Assembly: GCA_040007395.1 (NCBI GenBank)
Contig: JBDTVG010000254.1
Location: 1 to 56,121 of the forward strand
Direction: 5' to 3'
From: DATGFK01 sp040007395
GTDB lineage: Bacteria > Chloroflexota > Anaerolineae > Aggregatilineales > UBA2796
Length of the DNA stretch: 56,121 bases
Position numbers and translations under genes: made by a program. This document shows positions 1 through 8,343 of this stretch, in pieces. Position 1 is the stretch's first letter. Each line of letters begins with the position of its first letter. The notes under the pieces are model-generated. The model worked only from the letters and a program-made list of their open reading frames with translations. It was not told the DNA's origin and searched no databases.

Positions 1-414
1 AGTTCAGAACTGTTTACCTCAATGCCGGCCCGCCGTTCACTGATCAACAGCGCCGAAGTGTCAGCCGTACAGGGCACAGATACCGTTGCGCTCTATAATG
101 TGATCGATCAGGTCTTGAAAGATCCCACCACACTGGAAATTCCATCGCAAGCGGGTTCTTCACCAACTTCGTTCATCCTCCAATATTGGCTGTATAAAGC
201 CTTTGACAGCTACGTACTCAAAGATGGCGATTTAGAGGCGGGCTTGAAAGATGCTGAGATAAACTCAAAAGGCTTTCAGGACTGTGCAGTGAGCCTCCCG
301 CCACTAGATGCTTCGACCCAAGATAGCGCACGCGAGTACATCAAAAAGTTTGGCGAGTGTGCCACCAAGATCGATCCTAGCTTGAAGCCGCTTTTTGCCC
401 TGATCGGCGGATAA
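1..414 (+). CDS. ABC transporter solute-binding protein, C-terminal part (partial)
   Basis: The reading frame is open from the first base of the window to a TAA at 412-414, so this is the 3' end of a longer gene. The visible ~137 residues resemble the C-terminal lobe of family 1 extracellular solute-binding proteins: a P-A-R-R-S segment after a short hydrophobic stretch, a helix ending in LYNVIDQVLKDP, and a late VLKDGDLEAGLKDAE segment like the usual 'kLdpeeALkeAq' end. Such proteins capture sugars or other solutes outside the cell for an ABC importer. The transporter genes would lie upstream, outside the window. The assignment rests on pattern resemblance only, and a different secreted protein is possible. 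Confidence 0.55.
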   Translation, partial: SSELFTSMPARRSLINSAEVSAVQGTDTVALYNVIDQVLKDPTTLEIPSQAGSSPTSFILQYWLYKAFDSYVLKDGDLEAGLKDAEINSKGFQDCAVSLPPLDASTQDSAREYIKKFGECATKIDPSLKPLFALIGG

Positions 415-443
415 ATTTACGATGCGATAATCTAATCCACAAC

Positions 444-470
444 GGGTTGCAAGACACTATCTTGCAGCCC
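444..470 (+). terminator. Stem-loop after the partial solute-binding gene
   Basis: An 11-bp stem (444-454 with 460-470, one G-T pair) closes a 5-base loop about 30 bases after the stop codon. No clear T-run follows, so it may be a weak terminator or a transcript-end stabiliser. Confidence 0.45.
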
Positions 471-604
471 ACAAATTCAATATCCTCCTATTGTTTCTTG
501 TGACATCATTGCGATTTTGGCAACGACAAAAGTAAGTATAGTTTTAAGGTGCTGTACACTACAACACCTAAACTTCTCAGGATACTTTTGAAAAGGGTTG
601 CACT

Positions 605-1372
605 GTGAAACGTCTTCGTCGCATCGTCTTTAGCCTTGCGTTGGTTGCCTGCTTTGTGTCCGTTATCTTGCTGCTGAACTTCACTGCGCCGAACCCTACA
701 GGCCGACGTTATTCAAGCCGAATGCCGCTTTCTACCAGACAGGGAAGCGCTAATCAAATTGGCCTAGACGGAGAGCGTGTCCTCTCCGATGATTTGCGTC
801 TACCGCGTAACGATGCTCCCGATCAACTTCAATGTCTCTGCAACAAACCGGGCTATAGCGATCCTGCGAATTGCCGAGTGTGTATTGTCTCCGTCCAATT
901 GACGGCTGCGTATCGCCGCCCAGATTTTGTCGCGCCCGCTTTCATTGCTGAATCCAAAAATGCACAAAACCTGTACTACGACTCGCGGGATCTACAACAG
1001 ATAACAGATTTCGCGATGGCTGCACGGGCATTAAAACGGCCTCTGTGGGTCTACACTCGCGTGAATACTAACCTCGATTCAGAGTTCTATCGCATTGTCG
1101 AAAGCACGGGTGGCGGTGTTGTACCATACTTCACCGTTGCTGGATACGTTGACCCAATGGATACAGCAGCTTCGCGGGTAGCTTTCGGATCGGGTATTGC
1201 AATTATTGTGCTTGGCTTATGGGAATTTGCTGCCCGACGTGTGGCGACTCCGAGGGTTCCCAGCCAGCCTAAAAGCCGCACGACGCAACTTGATCGCGCA
1301 ATAGATTCGGTTGAAACGAGTGCAAAATTCACTAAAGAGAGCAAAGAGCGTCACCGCGACAAATTAGATTAG
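605..1372 (+). CDS. Membrane-anchored PD-(D/E)xK nuclease-like protein
   Basis: A 255-residue protein of no named family. The GTG start follows AAGGG by seven bases. A hydrophobic segment at about residues 8-27 should anchor or export it, and a second one lies at about 192-208, followed by a Lys/Arg-rich tail. Between them are four cysteines (C77, C79, C90, C93) that could bind zinc, then a stretch typical of restriction-endonuclease-fold toxins: RPDF (D107), AESKN (E116, K118), a QITDFAMAA helix and a WVYTR strand. This spacing fits the PD-(D/E)xK active site seen in polymorphic-toxin nuclease domains. No immunity gene is recognisable beside it; the next gene is a convergent glycosyltransferase. 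Nuclease fold is inferred; activity and target are unknown. Confidence 0.6.
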   Translation: MKRLRRIVFSLALVACFVSVILLLNFTAPNPTGRRYSSRMPLSTRQGSANQIGLDGERVLSDDLRLPRNDAPDQLQCLCNKPGYSDPANCRVCIVSVQLTAAYRRPDFVAPAFIAESKNAQNLYYDSRDLQQITDFAMAARALKRPLWVYTRVNTNLDSEFYRIVESTGGGVVPYFTVAGYVDPMDTAASRVAFGSGIAIIVLGLWEFAARRVATPRVPSQPKSRTTQLDRAIDSVETSAKFTKESKERHRDKLD

Positions 1373-1420
1373 GAGTTGTAAGTATAGCGACTGATGTGCA
1401 AGCGCTCTCCAAGCGATCAA

Positions 1421-3538
1421 TTAGCGGGTTACTTCGATCCCAGCAATGACTACATTATCGGGAGCCGGATCAGTCGTATCCAAGCGTTTGAGGCGTTGGC
1501 CTGTTTCCAGACGGTATAGACCAACTTCGAATGTATAATCGCCTAACGGCGTGTTATCCGGCACGGTTAAGCGGCGATGATCGGCAATCGTTTGTCCAAC
1601 CCACAGGGCGCTAGTGGGTGTGTCGGCAGGATAGCTGTCCTGCCCCGTCCAGAGTGGCCCATTTGTCGCCGGGTTAAAGGGGCCAAGCAAATGGCTAAAC
1701 ACGGTGTAGTTTTCTGTCGGAACGCTGGAGACTTGCCAGTATAAGGTAAGGTCAAGCGTTTCGCCGGGATGGAGACTCTTGGTCGATAATGAGTAGCCAA
1801 GTAACTTCATCTCGCCGAAGTCGGCGTTTAGATTGCGTTCGGGGTTGGGTTCGGGTTGGCTATGCGTGATCCGAAAGGGATAGGACGAATCGCCAACTTG
1901 CAGCGAATAATCTCCCGGTGGATAAGTATGGTAGATGGGAAATTGTGCCAACTGCCATGTATCCATTGGTTGGATTGTGCGAATAAGGATATTGTCGTGC
2001 AGCAGCGAAACGCTTTGATTGGGTGGCATACCGATCCGCACAATATCATCGGGTCGCGCCTCGTGAATAATTGGCGGCAAAATCTGATCACTAGTAGGCG
2101 ACGTTTTATCGCTAGCAGCATAGAGTGTTAGCCCGTTGTAGTCAATCGGGATATGCAACACACGAGTAAAATGCGTGTCCAGCCAAGGAATCGCTTTATT
2201 CTGCGGATCACCTAGACTGCGCTCAATCTCAATGACCCAGAATCGCGTGTTAGTTCCGATAATAGTGCTTATCATGCCATCGGCATTGTCACCCAGCGCA
2301 GGCATCCCAACGGCATTCAACGCTGAATAGCCATTCGCAGCACGGTTCAAATGATAATAAACGAGTGGATAGCGATCCCCTGAGACGAAGAAGATCGGCT
2401 CATCGGGTTTTGCCAGCAGATTCACGGTTCGCAGCATCATCGCGTAATCGTCGCGCATATAGCGTGCATCAAGATCGCGTAAGTAGGCATAGCCATACAA
2501 CCCGAATAAGCCAATCGTCGCGGCGATTCCCAATGCACGCCACAACATTCGCAGCCGATCCAGCGCAATACCAACTCCGGCATAGACTACAGGCGCGAAG
2601 ATCATCAGGTAACGTTCTTCGGGGCGCGGGTGATAGAATCGGTTAGGCATACTCAGCAGAAAAATTGCCAGCGGCGGAAAGCCTGCCATCAAGAAAATGA
2701 GCAATCCATTGCGCCAGTCGCGCCGTGCGTAAAGCGCCAGCCCGATAAAAAATCCGATCATCACGATCAGGGTAGGCCACACATACTGATCGACGTTGAC
2801 CGAAGTCCCAACTGCTAATAAGGTAGCGGCAAGCTGGAAGATAAAAGCGGGTTGGGCATTCGCATCGCCGCCGCCAGTGCGAGTACGGCTTATCGCAAAC
2901 GCGATCCACAATAGCAAAATCAATCCGGCGGCGATCATCGCGCCGATCCAACGCAGATGATAAGCGCGGGGTCGATAACGGATCGTTAGCAGCCAATGCA
3001 AATTCAGAATTACAAGGATAAACGCGCCTAGATAATGACTGAGCGCGGCGGTTGTGCCAGCGATAACCAGCAAGACCCACCACAACGACCAACGGCGATC
3101 TGTCCGCAAATACGCATAACAGGCTAACGTTGCCGCACCCGCCGCCATTGCATACATGCGTGTTTCCTGCGACCAGTGAATATGAAATGCCGACAATGCG
3201 ATAAAAAACATCGCCAGCAGTGCCGCCCGATGATTTCTTTTGGTGAGTCGCAAGGTGAGCGGATAAACTGTCGCGACGGCTAGCAATCCCCACAGCACCG
3301 AAAGATAACGTACCGCGAACTCGGTAATGCCTGCAATACGCACCCAGCCATGCAGCAACCATTGATACAGCGGCGGATGCACATCGCGAGCCGTGATCTC
3401 AGTGGTTTGCACGAAGGATTGCTGCGCTGTCCACACCGACCACGCCTCGTCCCACCAGACCGCTTTTTCGCCAAGCGTATGGATGCGGAGTGCAGCCGCC
3501 AGCAAAAGCAGCAGCAGGACAGGGAATAAGCGTTTCAT
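1421..3538 (-). CDS. GT-C family glycosyltransferase (GT39/ArnT-like), membrane protein
   Basis: A polytopic membrane protein of 705 residues in the protein mannosyltransferase/ArnT superfamily, which moves a sugar from a lipid-phosphate donor on the outer face of the membrane. After the first membrane segment comes WWDE (D30, E31), the usual acidic motif of the first external loop, then RDVHPPLYQW, also family-typical. About ten further hydrophobic segments follow to roughly residue 370. The last ~130 residues look like an external beta-sandwich with GETLDLTLYW, a tail common in such proteins. The start at 3538 was preferred over an ATG 15 codons upstream because the sequence MKRLFPVLLL begins the first helix directly. 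Acceptor unknown. Confidence 0.8.
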   Translation of the reverse strand: MKRLFPVLLLLLLAAALRIHTLGEKAVWWDEAWSVWTAQQSFVQTTEITARDVHPPLYQWLLHGWVRIAGITEFAVRYLSVLWGLLAVATVYPLTLRLTKRNHRAALLAMFFIALSAFHIHWSQETRMYAMAAGAATLACYAYLRTDRRWSLWWVLLVIAGTTAALSHYLGAFILVILNLHWLLTIRYRPRAYHLRWIGAMIAAGLILLLWIAFAISRTRTGGGDANAQPAFIFQLAATLLAVGTSVNVDQYVWPTLIVMIGFFIGLALYARRDWRNGLLIFLMAGFPPLAIFLLSMPNRFYHPRPEERYLMIFAPVVYAGVGIALDRLRMLWRALGIAATIGLFGLYGYAYLRDLDARYMRDDYAMMLRTVNLLAKPDEPIFFVSGDRYPLVYYHLNRAANGYSALNAVGMPALGDNADGMISTIIGTNTRFWVIEIERSLGDPQNKAIPWLDTHFTRVLHIPIDYNGLTLYAASDKTSPTSDQILPPIIHEARPDDIVRIGMPPNQSVSLLHDNILIRTIQPMDTWQLAQFPIYHTYPPGDYSLQVGDSSYPFRITHSQPEPNPERNLNADFGEMKLLGYSLSTKSLHPGETLDLTLYWQVSSVPTENYTVFSHLLGPFNPATNGPLWTGQDSYPADTPTSALWVGQTIADHRRLTVPDNTPLGDYTFEVGLYRLETGQRLKRLDTTDPAPDNVVIAGIEVTR

Positions 3539-3792
3539 CGTGATGTGATTATCTCCATGTGGTCGCGCCCGCGATGATACCACATACTACGCCTGCACAA
3601 GACTCGATAGCAAGGGTACGTCTGAACTGCACCAAATATGCTCATGCAAGTTAATTATTTTCCGCGATATAGATTCTAATCTTGTGAAAACGTAATTAAG
3701 GCAAGATACGAGGATAGGCTTTAAACTCTATTAACTTAGAATTCGCTTTCATGTCAACAGCTAATATTAGTTCTGATGGAGAAAAATAAAAT

Positions 3793-5427
3793 ATGTCGGC
3801 CTTGACCAACTCTCCCGCTTGGACAGCCCTAGAGCAGCACTATCACGAAATGCACAGCGTCCACATGCGCGATCTTTTCGCCCAAGATCCGCAGCGCTTC
3901 GAGCGGTTTTCACTGCGCTGTAGTGATATTCTGTTCGACTACTCCAAAAATCGGATCAACGACAAAACGTTGGAACTGCTCATCGATCTGGCGCATCAGG
4001 CCAAACTGAGCAACAAGATCGAGGCAATGTTCAGCGGTCAGAAGATCAACGTCACCGAAGATCGTGCCGTGCTACATATCGCGCTGCGAAACCGATCTAA
4101 CCGCCCGATCCTTGTCGATGGTGCGGACGTAATGCCCGAAGTAAATCGCGTGCTCAACCGGATGCGAACTTTTAGCGAGGCTGTGCGCTCCGGTATATGG
4201 AAAGGTTATACGGGCAAGCCGATTACAGACGTGGTGAATATCGGGATCGGCGGCTCGGATCTGGGGCCGAAGATGGTCACATTGGCGTTAGCTCACTATG
4301 CCAAGCCCGATCTGCATTCTCACTTTGTGTCGAATGTGGATGGCACAGATCTCGCAGAAACGTTGAAACTTGTCAGCCCCGAAACGACGCTGTTCCTCAT
4401 CGCCTCTAAGACGTTTACCACGCAGGAAACGATGACGAATGCCCATTCAGCGCGTGACTGGTTTCTGGCAGCGGCTAATGATGAAACGGCGGTTGCCAAA
4501 CACTTTGCCGCCCTTTCGACTAATGCCGAAAAGGTGCAGCAGTTTGGCATCGACCTACAAAATATGTTTGGCTTCTGGGATTGGGTCGGCGGGCGTTATT
4601 CACTGTGGTCAGCCATCGGCCTTTCGATCATTCTGGCAGTTGGCATGGATCGCTTCGAGGAACTGCTAACTGGCGCACATAAGGTAGATGAATATTTCCG
4701 CACGACCCCTTTTGAGCAGAATATCCCAGTGATCATGGGACTGCTGGGCATCTGGTATAACAATTTTTTTGGAGCGCAAACGCAAGCGATCTTGCCCTAC
4801 GATCAATATATGTCGCGTTTCCCGGCTTATTTCCAGCAGGGCGATATGGAAAGCAACGGCAAGAGCGTTAATGTCGAGGGTGAGCCAGTAGACTACAGTA
4901 CCGGCCCGATCATTTGGGGCGAACCGGGAACTAATGGTCAACACGCTTTCTACCAATTAATCCATCAGGGGACAAAGCTCATCCCCTGTGACTTTTTGGC
5001 TCCGGCGCGAACATTGAATCCGTTGGGCGATCATCACGCCATCCTGATCGCGAATTTTCTGGCGCAGCCCGAAGCACTCATGAAGGGTAAAACGGCCTCA
5101 GAAGTCCGCGCTGAACTCATCGCGGCAGGTACTGAACCTTCCGACATATTAGTCGCCGCCAAAACCTTCGCTGGAAATAAACCATCGAATTCCTTTTTAT
5201 TCCGAGAATTGACCCCCGAAACCCTCGGCTCCTTGATTGCCCTGTACGAACATAAGATTTTCACACAGGGCGTGATCTGGGAAATCAATTCATTTGATCA
5301 ATGGGGCGTAGAACTGGGTAAGCAGTTGGCAAAGGCCATTGAGCCGGAATTGAAAGGCTCAGAGCCAATCAAAACCCACGATTCATCAACCAACGGATTG
5401 CTTAACTATTACAGGCAAACGCGCTAG
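3793..5427 (+). CDS. pgi: Glucose-6-phosphate isomerase
   Basis: Cytosolic enzyme interconverting glucose 6-phosphate and fructose 6-phosphate in glycolysis and gluconeogenesis. The 544-residue length matches the long bacterial form. Recognisable motifs in order: NIGIGGSDLGP (sugar-phosphate binding), IASKTFTTQETM, the signature DWVGGRYSLWSAIG, MESNGK, and GEPGTNGQHAFYQLIHQGT with the catalytic histidine region. A GGAG precedes the ATG by about ten bases. It stands alone and converges with the MFS gene, with only nine bases between the two stop codons. Confidence 0.97.
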   Translation: MSALTNSPAWTALEQHYHEMHSVHMRDLFAQDPQRFERFSLRCSDILFDYSKNRINDKTLELLIDLAHQAKLSNKIEAMFSGQKINVTEDRAVLHIALRNRSNRPILVDGADVMPEVNRVLNRMRTFSEAVRSGIWKGYTGKPITDVVNIGIGGSDLGPKMVTLALAHYAKPDLHSHFVSNVDGTDLAETLKLVSPETTLFLIASKTFTTQETMTNAHSARDWFLAAANDETAVAKHFAALSTNAEKVQQFGIDLQNMFGFWDWVGGRYSLWSAIGLSIILAVGMDRFEELLTGAHKVDEYFRTTPFEQNIPVIMGLLGIWYNNFFGAQTQAILPYDQYMSRFPAYFQQGDMESNGKSVNVEGEPVDYSTGPIIWGEPGTNGQHAFYQLIHQGTKLIPCDFLAPARTLNPLGDHHAILIANFLAQPEALMKGKTASEVRAELIAAGTEPSDILVAAKTFAGNKPSNSFLFRELTPETLGSLIALYEHKIFTQGVIWEINSFDQWGVELGKQLAKAIEPELKGSEPIKTHDSSTNGLLNYYRQTR

Positions 5428-5436
5428 CGACTCGAT

Positions 5437-6645
5437 TCAATCCCCCGTGCTGGTCAGCACGGGGCGTTCGGCATGACCTAGCCGGGCTAATTCGTGAAAT
5501 ACAAAGGCCAGCAGTGCCATGATTACGAAAACAAGGGACATGGCTTCCAAGCCGAAGTTTTTGCCGACCGTTCCGATTAGGCCGGGTAAGATAGCCGCGC
5601 CAATGCCAACTGCACCCATCTGAATACTGATACCATTCTCGGCGTGTTCCGCGCCGATGCGCTTCGCAGTACCCATCATCAGCAGTGGAAATACAGGTGC
5701 TTGTGCCACACCGAGTATCACTAACCCCAGAAGGCCAACAGCAGGCACAGGATTCCACCAGAATAATGCCGCACCAACAATCGCACCGCCGATACATACC
5801 CGCAGCACGCGATCTACTTCAAAGCGGTTCGCGACCACGCCGAACAGAATGCGTCCTCCGGTAAACACACCCCAGTAGACACTGACCCACAGTCCGGCAT
5901 AGCCTGTCGGCATAGCCCGTGATGCGGTGAGTAGGGTATAAGCCCACTGTCCAACGCTGATTTCTAACCCCACATAGGCAGTAAAGGTCGCCATGCTGTA
6001 CCATAGCACAGGAACACGCAGCGATTCGGCAAAACTAGCACGGCGAACAGGTTTATTCTCGGCGGTTTGTAAGCCTTCACTGCGCCATGATCGGCGGGTG
6101 AAGGCAAACAACAGAATTACGCCGATAAGAATGGTGGCGACAATGGCATAACCTGATCGCCAGCCCCACTGCTGTTGCAGGACAAAGGTCATAATCAGCG
6201 GGCCAACCGTAATACCGATACCAAAGCAAGCGTGTAGCCAATTCATCTGGCGGGCCGTGTGATAGGTCGCCATATACATATTCAGTCCAGCATCCAACAG
6301 TCCGTTGCCTAGACCGAATACCAACGACAGGGCGATTACGACAAGCCATGTTGCTGATGCAACGATACCGAACATCGCCACACCCATCATCAAAACCCCA
6401 GCAAGCAGTGTTGTGCCGCTGCTAAAGCGAGACATCAACCGCCCGATATAGAAACTCGCGAGTGTGTAGGCCACCGTTTGAACCACATACAGCGTATTAA
6501 CACCATCCAGTGGCAGCGCAAACTCTTTTTGCATCGAAGGCCATGCCAGCCCCAACAAACCCGATGTCAGACCCAAGCCGATAAACGCCAGAAATGCAAT
6601 GGTAACAGTGGAAACGGTTCGCGCCTCGGCGCTTTTTTGCAGCAT
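5437..6645 (-). CDS. Major facilitator superfamily transporter
   Basis: A 402-residue protein with about 12 hydrophobic segments, of the FucP/YbjJ-like branch of the major facilitator superfamily. Typical features are a short cytosolic N-terminus, GRLMSRF after the second helix (the loop 2-3 motif), and GLGNGLLDAGLN followed by NWLHACFGIG, seen in sugar or drug transporters of this branch. Substrate cannot be told from sequence. The C-terminal codons carry a 9-bp stem-loop (5443-5464) that could also serve as the transcript end of the convergent pgi gene. It is separated by 51 bases from the next minus-strand gene, a DMT exporter, and may be read with it. Confidence 0.85.
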   Translation of the reverse strand: MLQKSAEARTVSTVTIAFLAFIGLGLTSGLLGLAWPSMQKEFALPLDGVNTLYVVQTVAYTLASFYIGRLMSRFSSGTTLLAGVLMMGVAMFGIVASATWLVVIALSLVFGLGNGLLDAGLNMYMATYHTARQMNWLHACFGIGITVGPLIMTFVLQQQWGWRSGYAIVATILIGVILLFAFTRRSWRSEGLQTAENKPVRRASFAESLRVPVLWYSMATFTAYVGLEISVGQWAYTLLTASRAMPTGYAGLWVSVYWGVFTGGRILFGVVANRFEVDRVLRVCIGGAIVGAALFWWNPVPAVGLLGLVILGVAQAPVFPLLMMGTAKRIGAEHAENGISIQMGAVGIGAAILPGLIGTVGKNFGLEAMSLVFVIMALLAFVFHELARLGHAERPVLTSTGD

Positions 6646-6695
6646 GTTTTGGATTTCGCTTGTATTCTATTCCGTCTTGAGAAGCCAGTTATTGA

Positions 6696-7613
6696 TTATA
6701 CCGCTTCCCGTTTTTTACTCAGCATAACAAACCCCAACCCGACTAGAATCACGGGCAAAGCGATCACCGCGCTCCCAGTAAGATGTTCGCCACCGATGAA
6801 CATGCCTAACAGCAAGGCAATTGCCGGATTAACGAGGGCATAACTGGTCGCTAGTGATGGTTGAACAGTTTTTAGTAGGTACATATAGGCGGTGATGGTT
6901 GCCAGTGAGCCAAAAGTCGTCAGGTACAGCAGCGCTAACACTGCACTCAAGGTTGGCACGGCGACGATCTGTTCACGGCGTAGCAATCCGACGAGAACCA
7001 ACATTGCACCACCTGCCAGCATTTCGGCGGCATTACCCATCGCGCCTTCGGGCATGTCCAAATGGCGGCTCCAGATCGAGCCAAGCGACCAACAGGCAGT
7101 GGCAAATAGCATCAACGCCACCCCACCGGGGTTAGCCTGTAAGTTACCTTCAAGGGTCAGGAGGCCAACGCCGATGACCCCTAGCACTACCCCAATCCAC
7201 TCGCGGCGGGTCGGAAAGCTGCCCCACAGCACACTAAACAGCATTGCCCACAATGGCGCGGTTGCCACTAAAGTTGCCGCCAACCCCGATGAGACGGATT
7301 CTTCAGCCAGTGCGACGCTGCCCATTCCGCCCAAGAGCAGCAGTCCCCCGACAATTGCGGCGCTGCGCCACTGCTTTAAGGTTGGCATTTTCGTGCCGCG
7401 CGCCCGCAAAAAGATGAACAGCGCGCTGCCCGCCATCAAGAAGCGTATGCCCATCATCAAATAGGGTGGGAAACTTTCCAGAGCATAACGGATCGCCAGA
7501 TAGGTCGTTCCCCAGATGATATACACGGTCAGCAAAGCCAAGATAATCCACGTCCGCTGCTGCGTCGGTTTTGGGATGATCAACTGTGGTGATTGGGCAG
7601 TTTCTGCATTCAT
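6696..7613 (-). CDS. DMT superfamily (EamA) exporter, YedA-like
   Basis: About ten transmembrane helices in two EamA repeats of five. IIWGTTYLAIRYAL in the first helix is the usual YedA/RhaT-type opening, and EESVSSGLAATL lies in the middle of repeat one. Members export amino acids or other metabolites. The start is set at 7613 because GGAG lies eight bases ahead; an in-frame ATG six codons upstream would put that site inside the gene. The divergent neighbour is an Lrp/AsnC-type regulator 121 bases away, an arrangement common for amino-acid exporters, which suggests that the exporter is its target. Confidence 0.85.
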   Translation of the reverse strand: MNAETAQSPQLIIPKPTQQRTWIILALLTVYIIWGTTYLAIRYALESFPPYLMMGIRFLMAGSALFIFLRARGTKMPTLKQWRSAAIVGGLLLLGGMGSVALAEESVSSGLAATLVATAPLWAMLFSVLWGSFPTRREWIGVVLGVIGVGLLTLEGNLQANPGGVALMLFATACWSLGSIWSRHLDMPEGAMGNAAEMLAGGAMLVLVGLLRREQIVAVPTLSAVLALLYLTTFGSLATITAYMYLLKTVQPSLATSYALVNPAIALLLGMFIGGEHLTGSAVIALPVILVGLGFVMLSKKREAV

Positions 7614-7734
7614 TGCAAGTTCTCCAAGCAATCCTTATACACAAATAGCATTATAGGAGTGCTTATTGTAAAATTACAGACTATATCGAAAGCGTTATGG
7701 ATAGATTTGTCGAAAGTAAAAGGCAAAAAACGAA

Positions 7735-8211
7735 ATGACTTTACAAACTGATAGGTATTTAGATGGTGTTGGTTGGAAGCTCTTGCGGCTGTTGCAAGAG
7801 AATGCACGCTTATCATTCAGACAGATTGGCGAGTCAATTGGTCTGACAGCGCCGGCAGTTGCGGAACGGGTACGGCGCTTGGAGGATGCAGGCATTCTAA
7901 GGGGCTACCATGCCGAGATCGACTTCGCGAAGGCGGGTTTGCCCATCATGGCATTTATCCATTTGGCGACGAATAGTCAGCAATCGACGCGGCTGCGAGA
8001 AACGGTTGCCGACATTCATGAGGTGATCGAGTGTCATTGCATCACGGGCAGCGAGTCATATATTCTAAAGGTCGCAGTAACTTCCGTACCGCACCTTGAG
8101 CGTCTGCTGCTCGAATTGAAGAATTCTGGCGAAGTACGAACCTCATTGGTGCTCTCGACTCAGATACCGCGGCGACTCATTGACGAGTCGATGGTTCGGC
8201 AGAGTGACTAA
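7735..8211 (+). CDS. Lrp/AsnC family transcriptional regulator
   Basis: A 158-residue regulator with an N-terminal winged helix (ILRGYHAEID follows the HTH segment SFRQIGESIGLTAPAVAERVRRLE) and a C-terminal RAM ligand domain (CHCITGSESYILKVAV is the usual effector-pocket strand). Members of this family sense amino acids and form octamers on DNA. It is divergent from the EamA exporter, so control of that gene, and of itself, through the 121-base gap between them is likely. The gap is AT-rich, but I find no convincing palindrome there. Confidence 0.92.
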   Translation: MTLQTDRYLDGVGWKLLRLLQENARLSFRQIGESIGLTAPAVAERVRRLEDAGILRGYHAEIDFAKAGLPIMAFIHLATNSQQSTRLRETVADIHEVIECHCITGSESYILKVAVTSVPHLERLLLELKNSGEVRTSLVLSTQIPRRLIDESMVRQSD

Positions 8212-8249
8212 GCCTGACGTTTCTGTCCAGTTGGCCTGACAATGGTAAT

Positions 8250-8277
8250 TTGAGCCGTTACCGAATTACGCTATACT
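8250..8277 (+). promoter_or_regulatory. Sigma-70-type promoter of the kinase gene
   Basis: TTGAGC and TATACT are separated by 16 bases, ending 66 bases before the GTG start of the kinase gene. Confidence 0.5.
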
Positions 8278-8343
8278 AACTGTAGATCAACCTAGCGATC
8301 AACCCTTTCGGAAAAGGCTCTTACAAAAGGTAGCCAGTCACCT

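Noticed and set aside
2643..3362. 239-codon frame inside the glycosyltransferase gene
   Set aside because: A shadow in another frame of the same strand; no ribosome site and no sensible protein pattern.
5443..5464. Stem-loop between pgi and the MFS gene as a shared terminator
   Set aside because: The 9-bp stem lies in the MFS coding end and has no T-run on either side; kept only as a remark.
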